64,000 nt of DNA from Jiangella mangrovi. GTDB taxonomy: Bacteria; Actinomycetota; Actinomycetes; Jiangellales; Jiangellaceae. Positions 31,925 to 39,928 of this stretch are shown in pieces. Positions within the stretch are counted from its first letter, which is position 1. The number at the start of each line of letters is the position of its first letter. The position numbers and the translations under genes are program-made. The stretch is from positions 1,798,001-1,862,000 of the forward strand of contig NZ_JACHMM010000001.1 in NCBI RefSeq assembly GCF_014204975.1, read 5' to 3'. Under the pieces are notes generated by a model that saw only the letters and a list, made by a program, of their open reading frames with translations, was not told the origin of the DNA and did not search any database.

Positions 31925-34900
31925 GTGAGCGTCGCTGAGCTGCCCGATCGCCGGGACGAGGCCCCGGTCGACTACGGCCGCACGCCGCCACAGGACGTCG
32001 CGGCCGAGCAGTCCGTGCTCGGCGGCATGCTGCTGTCCAAGGACGCCATCGCCGACGTCGTCGAGATCATCCGCGGCACCGACTTCTACCGCCCGGCGCA
32101 CGAGGCCGTCTACGAAGCGGTCATCGACCTCTACGGTCGTGGCGAGCCCGCCGACGCCGTCACCGTCGCCGCCCTGCTGCAGAAGCGGGGCGAGCTGGGC
32201 CGCGTCGGCGGCGCGCCGTACCTGCACACCCTGGTCTCCTCGGTGCCGTCGGCCGCCAACGCCGGCTTCTACGCCGAGATCGTCCGCGAGCGCGCCATGC
32301 TGCGCCGCCTCGTCGAGGCCGGCACCCGCATCACCCAGATGGGCTACAGCGACGACGGCGACGCCGACACCATCGTCGACCGCGCCCAGGCCGAGATCTA
32401 CGCCATCACCGAGAAGCGGGCGTCCGAGGACTACCACCCGCTGTCGGAAATCATGGAGGGCACCCTCGACGAGATCGAGGCCATCGGCTCCCGCGGCGGC
32501 CAGATGGTCGGCGTCCCCACCGGCTTCACCGACCTCGACGCGCTGACGAACGGTCTCCACCCTGGTCAGCTCATCATCCTGGCCGCCCGACCTGCGGTCG
32601 GCAAGGCACTGGCACTCGACACCCCGCTGCCCACGCCGACCGGCTGGACGACCATGGGCGAGGTCCGGCCCGGCGACCTGCTGATCGGCGCCGACGGCCG
32701 CCCCACCCGAGTGGTAGCCGCCACCGAGGTCATGACCGACCGGCCCTGTTACGAGGTCGAGTTCTCCGACGGCACCGTCATCGTGGCCGATGCCCAGCAC
32801 CAGTGGGTCACCACCACCCGGGCGGGCCGGATGGTTGAGGCATCCGTGTCGCCAGGGCGACACCAATCCCTCAACCATTCTGGGCTCAACGGCACCGTGA
32901 CGACGGAGGGAATCGCGAAAACGCTGCGCTGTCACGATGGCCGGCTCAATCACGCCGTTCGCCTCGCCGCGCCATTCGACCTGCCCGATCGCGACCTGCC
33001 GCTCCCGCCGTACGTCTTGGGTCTCTGGCTCAGTGGTCATGGCGGCGAGAACGCCTCTGCCACCCTGCGGACGCTGGGTCTGCTCGACGTCGGCATCCCG
33101 AGCGAGTACCTCAGGGCGTCGATCCGGCAGCGGCGCGCCCTGCTCGCCGGCCTGCTCGACACCGGCGGCCTCATCAACGCGAGCGGCGTCGTGCAGGTCT
33201 TCGTGACCAACCGCCGGCTCGCCGAGGACGCCCTTGATCTGGCGCACTCGCTGGGCTACAGAACCCGCATGACCACGAAGCGGGTCAACGGGCGCGCCGA
33301 GGCCGGCTCGACCTCGTACTGCATCACACTCACGTTGCCGACCGCCCGCATGGTCGTCGACGTCCGCCGGGTGCCGTCCGTACCGGTCCGCTGCGTCGAG
33401 GTCGACGCCGCCGACCATCTGTACCTGGCCGGTCGTTCCTGCATCCCGACGCACAACTCGACGCTAGGGCTGGATCTGGCTCGGGCGGCGTCCATCAAGC
33501 ACGGCCTGACGTCGGTCGTGTACTCGCTCGAGATGGGCCGCAACGAGATCACCATGCGGCTGCTTTCCGCCGAGGCGAAGGTGCCGCTGCACCACATGCG
33601 CTCCGGCCAGATGACCGACGACGACTGGAACCGCATCGCCCGCAGCACCGGCGAGGTGTCCAGCGCGCCGCTCTACATCGACGACTCCCCGAACATGACC
33701 ATGATGGAGATCCGGGCCAAGTGCCGGCGGCTCAAGCAGCGCAACGACCTCCGCCTCGTCATCATCGACTACCTGCAGCTCATGAGCAGCGGCAAGCGGG
33801 TCGAGAGCCGGCAGCAGGAGGTCGCGGAGTTCTCCCGTGCGCTCAAGCTGCTGGCCAAGGAGCTCGAGGTCCCGGTCATCGCCATGAGCCAGCTCAACCG
33901 TGGTCCGGAACAACGGCAGGACAAGAAGCCGATGCTTTCTGACCTTCGCGAATCCGGCTGCCTCCCGGCCTCGACCCGGATCATGCGAGCGGACACCGGG
34001 GCCGAGATCACCATCGGCGAGCTCATGGCATCCGGCGTGCGCGACATCCCGGTCTGGAGCCTCGACGACAGCCTGCGCTACGTCCCCCGCACTATGACCC
34101 ACGCGTTCCCCAGCGGCCGCAAGGAGACGTTCCGGCTCAGGCTGGCCTCGGGCAAGCAGATCGACGCGACGGCGAACCACCCGTTCCTCACGTACGAGGG
34201 CTGGCGGCCGCTGGGCGAGGTCTCCGTCGGAAGCCGGCTGGCCGTCCCGCGGCATGTGCCGGCACCGCTGCTGACCCAGCAGTGGGACGACGCCGAGGTG
34301 GTCATGCTCGCGCATCTCATTGGCGACGGCTCCTTCGTGCGACGCCAGCCCGTCCGGTACGCATCGGTCGACGAGGAGAACCTGGCGGCGGTCAACGAGG
34401 CCGCGCGGAACTTCGGCATCACCGCCATTCGCGACGACTACGCGGCCGCGCGGGTGACGACGCTGCGGCTGCCGGCGCCATACCGGCTGGCGCACGGGCG
34501 CCGGAACCCGATCGCCGCCTGGCTCGACGGGCTCGGGCTGTTCGGGCTGCGCTCACACGAGAAGTTCGTCCCGGACGCCGTCTTCGGCCTGCCGAAGAAG
34601 CAGATCACCATGTTCCTGCGGCACCTGTGGGCCACCGACGGCTCGGTGACGGTGCACCGCAACGGCCGGTCCGGGCGCATCTACTACGCGTCCACCAGCC
34701 GGCGCCTCCTCGACGGCGTGTCCCGGCTGCTGCTGCGCTACGGCATCTCCACCCGGCTGCGGGTCGCGACGCCGAAGGCCGGCTACCGGCCGCAGTACAC
34801 CCTCGACGTGTCCGGGCGGGACGAGCAGCTGCGCTTCCTGCGCGAGATCGGCTGCCACGGCGCCCGGTCCGCGGGGTGCGCGCGCCTGCTGGCCGTCCTC

Positions 34901-35419
34901 GAGGCCGGCACCTCGAACGCCAACGTCGACACCGTCCCCCGCGAGGTCTGGCAGGACGTCCGGTCCATCCTGGCCGAACAGGGCATGACGCACCGCCAGT
35001 TCGCGGCGGCCATGAACACCCAGTTCGGCGGCAGCGCCATGTGGAAGCAGGCACCGAGCCGCGAGCGACTGAGCCGGGTAGCGACGGTCCTGGGCAGCGC
35101 CGAGCTGGAGATGTACGCCACCAACGACCTGCTGTGGGACGAGGTCGTCGCCATCGAGCCCCTTGGCGAACAGGACGTCTACGACGCCACCGTCATGGGC
35201 ACCCACAACTTCATCGCCGACGGCGTCGCCACCCACAACAGCATCGAGCAGGACGCTGACATGGTGATCCTGCTGCACCGCGAGGACGCGTACGAGAAGG
35301 AGTCGCCCCGAGCGGGCGAAGCCGACTTCATCGTTGCCAAGCACCGTAACGGCCCCACCGCGACCATCACGGTCGCCTTCCAGGGCCACTACAGCCGCTT
35401 CGTCGACATGGCCCAGTAG
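31925..35419 (+). CDS. dnaB: Replicative DNA helicase DnaB, precursor containing two inteins
   Basis: The 1164-residue precursor encodes about 453 residues of mature DnaB after removal of two inteins (284 and 427 residues). Extein 1 has the DnaB N-terminal domain (TPPQDVAAEQSVLGGMLLS) up to the Walker A sequence ARPAVGK. Extein 2 resumes with STLGLDLARAAS and carries EMGRNEI, VIIDYLQLMSS (Walker B) and MSQLNRGPEQR up to LSDLRESG. Extein 3 is SIEQDADMVILLHRED to the end. DnaB unwinds DNA at the replication fork as a hexamer. The GTG at 31925 has the ribosome site AAGGGGG. Both inteins interrupt active-site motifs, so no helicase forms without splicing. Confidence 0.97.
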   Translation: MSVAELPDRRDEAPVDYGRTPPQDVAAEQSVLGGMLLSKDAIADVVEIIRGTDFYRPAHEAVYEAVIDLYGRGEPADAVTVAALLQKRGELGRVGGAPYLHTLVSSVPSAANAGFYAEIVRERAMLRRLVEAGTRITQMGYSDDGDADTIVDRAQAEIYAITEKRASEDYHPLSEIMEGTLDEIEAIGSRGGQMVGVPTGFTDLDALTNGLHPGQLIILAARPAVGKALALDTPLPTPTGWTTMGEVRPGDLLIGADGRPTRVVAATEVMTDRPCYEVEFSDGTVIVADAQHQWVTTTRAGRMVEASVSPGRHQSLNHSGLNGTVTTEGIAKTLRCHDGRLNHAVRLAAPFDLPDRDLPLPPYVLGLWLSGHGGENASATLRTLGLLDVGIPSEYLRASIRQRRALLAGLLDTGGLINASGVVQVFVTNRRLAEDALDLAHSLGYRTRMTTKRVNGRAEAGSTSYCITLTLPTARMVVDVRRVPSVPVRCVEVDAADHLYLAGRSCIPTHNSTLGLDLARAASIKHGLTSVVYSLEMGRNEITMRLLSAEAKVPLHHMRSGQMTDDDWNRIARSTGEVSSAPLYIDDSPNMTMMEIRAKCRRLKQRNDLRLVIIDYLQLMSSGKRVESRQQEVAEFSRALKLLAKELEVPVIAMSQLNRGPEQRQDKKPMLSDLRESGCLPASTRIMRADTGAEITIGELMASGVRDIPVWSLDDSLRYVPRTMTHAFPSGRKETFRLRLASGKQIDATANHPFLTYEGWRPLGEVSVGSRLAVPRHVPAPLLTQQWDDAEVVMLAHLIGDGSFVRRQPVRYASVDEENLAAVNEAARNFGITAIRDDYAAARVTTLRLPAPYRLAHGRRNPIAAWLDGLGLFGLRSHEKFVPDAVFGLPKKQITMFLRHLWATDGSVTVHRNGRSGRIYYASTSRRLLDGVSRLLLRYGISTRLRVATPKAGYRPQYTLDVSGRDEQLRFLREIGCHGARSAGCARLLAVLEAGTSNANVDTVPREVWQDVRSILAEQGMTHRQFAAAMNTQFGGSAMWKQAPSRERLSRVATVLGSAELEMYATNDLLWDEVVAIEPLGEQDVYDATVMGTHNFIADGVATHNSIEQDADMVILLHREDAYEKESPRAGEADFIVAKHRNGPTATITVAFQGHYSRFVDMAQ
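32606..33457 (+). other. Intein 1 in DnaB (Walker A site), class 3 type with decayed homing endonuclease
   Basis: 284 residues inserted between K and S of the P-loop (AVGK / STLG). It begins with Ala rather than Cys/Ser and ends in PTHN before Ser. It has the class 3 triad: W67 in block B (DAQHQW), C263 in block F (VRCVEVD) and T282 in block G (PTHN). In class 3 inteins the block F Cys starts splicing. The endonuclease region is degenerate: the LAGLIDADG motifs read LGLWLSGHG and LLAGLLDTGG, both lacking the catalytic Asp, and much of the region between them is missing. Confidence 0.9.
33959..35239 (+). other. Intein 2 in DnaB, class 1 with intact LAGLIDADG endonuclease
   Basis: 427 residues inserted between RESG and SIEQD, the same site as the well-known Synechocystis DnaB intein. 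It starts with Cys (CLPASTRIM), has block B TANHPF, and ends GVATHN before Ser. Two LAGLIDADG motifs with catalytic Asp are present (LAHLIGDGSF and LRHLWATDGSV), so the homing endonuclease may be active. A helix-turn-helix-like stretch (ILAEQGMTHRQFAAAMNTQF) lies between the endonuclease and the C-terminal splicing blocks. Confidence 0.92.
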
Positions 35420-35431
35420 GCGGCTCGGGGC

Positions 35432-36409
35432 TCAGGCCCAGCCGCGCTGGGACGCCTGGAAGCCGAGCTGCAGCCGGGTCTCGGCGCCGGCGGCGTCCAT
35501 GAGCGCCCGCACCCGTCGCTGCACCGTCCGCAGCGAGAGTTCGAGCATGTTCGCGATCGCCTGGTCGGTCATCCCCGCGAGCAGCAGCCCGAAGATGCGC
35601 GCGTCCAGCGGGGTGAGGCCCGGCGGCGGTCGCTCGGCCAGTGCGCCGCCCGAGCCGAGGACCAGCGGGACCGACTCGTTCCAGACCTTCTCGAACAGTG
35701 CCATCAGGGCGTCGAGCAGACCGCTCTGGTGCACCAGCAGCGCCCCGACGGCGCGGGACTCGCCGGAGACCAGCGGGACCAGGGCGATCTGCCGGTCGAC
35801 GACCAGCAGGCGGATCGGCACCTCGGGCGCGACCCGCACCTCTTCGCCGTCGGTGAGGGCGAGCTCGGCGGCGGCCGCGAAGCCGGGCCGGTCGAACGCG
35901 GCCCGCTCGAGGACGACCCGGAACCGGACACCGCGCTCGACGGCGGCCTCCTCGGCGGTGTTCTCCTCGCCGGAGATCGCGATGACCTCGGCCTTCGTCA
36001 GGCCGAGCACCTCGGAGCGCGCGGACGCCTGCAGCTGCATGAACCGCTGGCCGACGGCCTGGGCGCCGTAGACGACGTCGACGACATCGCCCACGCTGCG
36101 GTCGGACTCGGTGCGCCGGTACGCCTCGGTCAGCGCGGCGATCTCGACCTCGGCGCGGCGCAACTCCTCCTGCCGGTCGACGACGAGGGCGGCGAGGGCG
36201 ACCGAGGGCGGTGACGCGACGTAGTGCTCCGGGCTGGCGCTGGAGCGGGCGGCCAGTCCCCGGCGCTCGAGCGTTGCCAGCGCCGTCGCCGCCTCGCCGG
36301 GGCGGATGCCCAGCCGCGCGGCCAGCGCACTCACGTCGGCCGAGGGCACCTCGACCAGCGCACGGTACGCCGACTCCTCCGTCTCACCGAGTCCGAGCAC
36401 ATCGAACAC
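35432..36409 (-). CDS. TrmB/LuxR-type transcriptional regulator
   Basis: A 325-residue regulator. The N-terminus is a TrmB-like winged helix (LGLGETEESAYRALVEVPSADVSALAARLGI). The centre resembles a PLD-like or sensor region. The C-terminus is a LuxR helix-turn-helix (LTPLDARIFGLLLAGMTDQAIANMLELSLRTVQRRVRALMD). Such proteins are often encoded next to secreted subtilases in actinomycetes. The GTG at 36409 has a good ribosome site (GGGAGG). It is divergent from the subtilase gene, which it probably controls. Confidence 0.88.
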   Translation of the reverse strand: MFDVLGLGETEESAYRALVEVPSADVSALAARLGIRPGEAATALATLERRGLAARSSASPEHYVASPPSVALAALVVDRQEELRRAEVEIAALTEAYRRTESDRSVGDVVDVVYGAQAVGQRFMQLQASARSEVLGLTKAEVIAISGEENTAEEAAVERGVRFRVVLERAAFDRPGFAAAAELALTDGEEVRVAPEVPIRLLVVDRQIALVPLVSGESRAVGALLVHQSGLLDALMALFEKVWNESVPLVLGSGGALAERPPPGLTPLDARIFGLLLAGMTDQAIANMLELSLRTVQRRVRALMDAAGAETRLQLGFQASQRGWA

Positions 36410-36502
36410 GATGCCTCCCTTCCCGTGTGTCGTCGCTGGCGGATACCGGTCATGGCGCATTCACGTCAGGTTGCATTGTCCTGGATCGTGGCAGATTTAC
36501 GA

Positions 36503-39500
36503 ATGGCCCGTCTCCTCCAGAAAGCGGGGCTCGCTGTGCCTGCTCTCCGTCGCGCCGTCGCCGTCCTGGCCGGCCTCACGTTCGCCGCAGTCCCTCTGAC
36601 CGGCTCCGCCACCGACCTGCCGGCGACGCCGTTGCCGCAACTGCCGGACGGTGTCGAGGCCGGCGGCGTCCGCACGGTCACGCTGATCACCGGCGACGTC
36701 GCGGTGCTGACCTACGGCCGGGGCGAGGCGCCGACGGTGCGGGTCGAGTCCGACGACCCGGGCGGCTACGAGGTGCGCCGCGAGGGCGACGACGTCTACG
36801 TCATCCCGGCGGCGGCCGAGGAGGCGCTGGCCGCGAACCGCGTGGACCGGCAGTTGTTCAACGTGACGGCACTGGTGGAGCAGGACCTCGACGACGCCTC
36901 GAGCGACACGCTGCCGCTCATCGTCACCTATGCCGGCGGCGCCGCCTCCTCCCGCGGCGCCGCCCCATCCGCCACAGCCGCGCTCCCCGCCGGCGCCCGG
37001 CGCACCAACGACCTGCCGTCCATCGGCGCCGACGTCGTCGAGGCCGACAAGGCCGCCGCGGACGCCGTCTGGGACGCCGTCGCGCCGCGGACCACGACGC
37101 TGGGCCGCCAGGTCGAGAAGATCTGGCTGAACGCCCGCGTCGCCCCGGTCCTCGACGAGAGCGTCCCGTACGTCGGCGCGCCGGAGGCGTGGGCGGCCGG
37201 GTTCGACGGCACCGGCAGCACGGTCGCCGTCCTCGACACCGGCATCGACGCCGAGCACCCCGATCTCGCCGGCGCCGTCGTCGACGCCGAGAACTTCACC
37301 ACCAGCCCCGACGTCGTCGACCGCGACGGTCACGGCACGCATGTCGCGTCGACGGTGCTCGGTTCCGGCGCGGCCTCGGGCGGCAGCAACCGCGGCGTCG
37401 CCCCGGGCGCGGGCCTGCTGGTGGGGAAGGTGCTCGGCGACGACGGCTTCGGCGAGCTGGACTGGATCATCTCCGGCATGGAGTGGGCGGTCGCCCAGGG
37501 CGCCGACGTCGTCAACATGAGCCTGGGCAACACCGAGCTCGGCGCCTGCGACGACCCCATGGTGCAGGCCGTCGAGGCGCTGTCGGCGGCATCGGACACC
37601 CTGTTCGTCATCGCGGCGGGCAACCTCGGCGGCCCGTCCGAGACGGTGACCAGCCCCGGCTGCGCCGCCAGCGCGCTCACCGTCGCCGCCGTCGACCTCT
37701 CCGACACGACGGCGGACTTCTCCGGCCGCGGCCCGGTGCCGGTGACGCACGCCGTCAAGCCGGACATCGCCGCGCCCGGGGTCGGCATCACCGCGGCCCG
37801 GGCCGGCGGCCGCGGCGACGCCGCGTACACCGACCTGAGCGGCACGTCCATGGCCACCCCGCACGTCGCCGGGGCCGCCGCCGTCGTCCGGCAGGCGCAC
37901 CCGGACTGGACCGGCGAAGAGGTCAAGGCCGCCCTGCAGAGCACGGTGCGCCCGGGCAACGACACCGACATCTACGAGCAGGGCGCCGGCATCCTCGACG
38001 TCGCCACGGCCGCGACCGGCACGCTCGCCGGGCCCGCCACCGTCGACCTCGGCACGCTGGCCTGGCCGCACGACCCGGCCGAGGCCGTCACCACCGACGT
38101 CGTCTACACGAACACCGGCGCCGCCGACGCGACCCTGACCTTCGAGCTCGACGCCCGCGGCGAGAACGGCTCCGTCCTGCCGCCCGAGGCCACCGCGCTC
38201 GGCAGCACGACGCTGACCGTCCCGGCCGGCGGCACCGCGGCGCTCCCCGTCACCTTCGACCCGTCCGTCCTCGACTACGGCCACTACGGCGCCGTCAGCC
38301 TCCGGCTGGTCGCGCGGGCCGGCGCGGACACCGTCGTCACCCCCATCGGGGCCTACGCGGAGCCGCAGCAGGTCGACGTCACGTTCCGGGTCATCGGCCG
38401 CGACGGCGAGCCGGCCGACGGCTTCAGCTCGCTCGACGTGCTCGACCTGGACAGCATCGCCGCCCAGCGCGTCGACCTCGAGGGCCAGGACCCCACGCTG
38501 CGGCTGCGCACCGGGACGTACTCGATCGCCGCGACCGTCACGGAGGCGGACCCCGAGACCTTCCAGATCACCGAGGCGGCGTTGCTGGCCGAGCCGGAGC
38601 TCCTGCTCACCGAGGACCGGACCATCACGCTGGACGCCCGCCGCGCCCTGCCGGTCCGCATCCGCACCGACGAGCCGATGCGGCTGCACAGCGGCGGTGT
38701 GTCCTACGCGCGAGTGGTCGACAACTGGATCCTGTCGAACACGCGCTACTTCCGCGCCGACCTGGAGACGCTGTACCTCGGCCGCATGGGCGACGTGACG
38801 CGCGGCGCGTTCGACGTGACGGAGGCCTGGCTCTACACCTCACCCGACGGCGCCGCGGAGCCGGTCGACTACCACCTCGTCTACCCGCACACCGGGACGA
38901 TCACGACGCGCGACGTCAACCACCGGGTCGAGCAGGACCGGCTGGCCCGCATCGACTCGACCTTCCACACGCCCGGCGCGCCGGACGAGTACACACAGTA
39001 CGTCGACGCCTACAGCGAGCTGCGGGAGGCGTACGTCGGCCTCGGCGACGTCGTCCAGTTCGCCGCGCCGGGCGACCGGACGATCTACGTGACGCCCGAG
39101 GTGCCCGTGCGCCAGACCGTGGTCCACCCCGACGGCACGCAGTGGTTCTGGGGCACCCCGATGTCGTCGGCCACCCGGCCGCTCGCGGCGGGCAGCCGCA
39201 CCGCGGAGACGTGGTTCGGCGCCGGACTGCGCCCCGCGATCGCGGCCAACGCCCAGGGCCGGTTCGACTCCGCCGGCCGGGTCGGCAACCTCATCTGGAC
39301 CAACTTCCCGGCCTGGGCCGACAGCCAGGACGGGCACTACGCCTGGAACGGCCTGAACGACCTCGGCGGCATGGAGCTGTTCGCGAACGGCGAGTCGCTC
39401 GGCCGGTGGGGCTGGTACGGCCAGGGCGAGTGGGACGTGCCGGCCGCGGCGACCGACCTCGAGCTGGTCTACGACCTCGTCCGCTACGACCGCGGCTTCT

Positions 39501-39892
39501 CGACCTGGTCGGCGCCGCTGTCGGCGCAGACCCGCTGGCGGTTCACCTCGTCGGCCGGCGACGACACGCTGCCGCTGCTGTTCCCGACCTACGACGTCGA
39601 CGTCGACCCGCGGAACCAGGCGGCCGCCGTCGACGGGTACCGGATCGGGATCGGCGTCGAGGCGACCCCGTCGTACGAGGCCGGCGCGCTGGCCGACGCC
39701 GCGGCATGGGTGTCCTACGACGACGGCGGCAGCTGGACGCCCGTCCCCGCGGACCTGACCGGCGACACCGTCGTTGCGACCGTCGACAACCGCCCGGCCG
39801 CCGGCGGCCACGTATCGGTCAAGGTCGAGCTCACCGACGCCAACGGCGTGGGCGTCACCCAGTGGATCCAGCGGCTCTACGGCGTCGCCTGA
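36503..39892 (+). CDS. Secreted S8-family serine peptidase (subtilase)
   Basis: About 1129 residues. An N-terminal signal peptide (positively charged start, then AVLAGLTFAAVPLTGSA) is followed by a propeptide-like region up to about residue 210. The subtilisin domain has D245 (VAVLDTGID), H277 (DGHGTHVAS), oxyanion N374 (AAGN) and S449 (GTSMATPHVAG). A long C-terminal region of beta-rich domains follows, as in large actinomycete subtilases, with no obvious cell-wall anchor. It is an extracellular protease. The ATG at 36503 gives the best signal peptide; an upstream ATG at 36452 is in frame. The divergent LuxR-type regulator is its likely controller. Confidence 0.92.
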   Translation: MARLLQKAGLAVPALRRAVAVLAGLTFAAVPLTGSATDLPATPLPQLPDGVEAGGVRTVTLITGDVAVLTYGRGEAPTVRVESDDPGGYEVRREGDDVYVIPAAAEEALAANRVDRQLFNVTALVEQDLDDASSDTLPLIVTYAGGAASSRGAAPSATAALPAGARRTNDLPSIGADVVEADKAAADAVWDAVAPRTTTLGRQVEKIWLNARVAPVLDESVPYVGAPEAWAAGFDGTGSTVAVLDTGIDAEHPDLAGAVVDAENFTTSPDVVDRDGHGTHVASTVLGSGAASGGSNRGVAPGAGLLVGKVLGDDGFGELDWIISGMEWAVAQGADVVNMSLGNTELGACDDPMVQAVEALSAASDTLFVIAAGNLGGPSETVTSPGCAASALTVAAVDLSDTTADFSGRGPVPVTHAVKPDIAAPGVGITAARAGGRGDAAYTDLSGTSMATPHVAGAAAVVRQAHPDWTGEEVKAALQSTVRPGNDTDIYEQGAGILDVATAATGTLAGPATVDLGTLAWPHDPAEAVTTDVVYTNTGAADATLTFELDARGENGSVLPPEATALGSTTLTVPAGGTAALPVTFDPSVLDYGHYGAVSLRLVARAGADTVVTPIGAYAEPQQVDVTFRVIGRDGEPADGFSSLDVLDLDSIAAQRVDLEGQDPTLRLRTGTYSIAATVTEADPETFQITEAALLAEPELLLTEDRTITLDARRALPVRIRTDEPMRLHSGGVSYARVVDNWILSNTRYFRADLETLYLGRMGDVTRGAFDVTEAWLYTSPDGAAEPVDYHLVYPHTGTITTRDVNHRVEQDRLARIDSTFHTPGAPDEYTQYVDAYSELREAYVGLGDVVQFAAPGDRTIYVTPEVPVRQTVVHPDGTQWFWGTPMSSATRPLAAGSRTAETWFGAGLRPAIAANAQGRFDSAGRVGNLIWTNFPAWADSQDGHYAWNGLNDLGGMELFANGESLGRWGWYGQGEWDVPAAATDLELVYDLVRYDRGFSTWSAPLSAQTRWRFTSSAGDDTLPLLFPTYDVDVDPRNQAAAVDGYRIGIGVEATPSYEAGALADAAAWVSYDDGGSWTPVPADLTGDTVVATVDNRPAAGGHVSVKVELTDANGVGVTQWIQRLYGVA

Positions 39893-39928
39893 GCGCCGGC
39901 TCAGGGCGCGCCTGGAACACTGGCGGCC

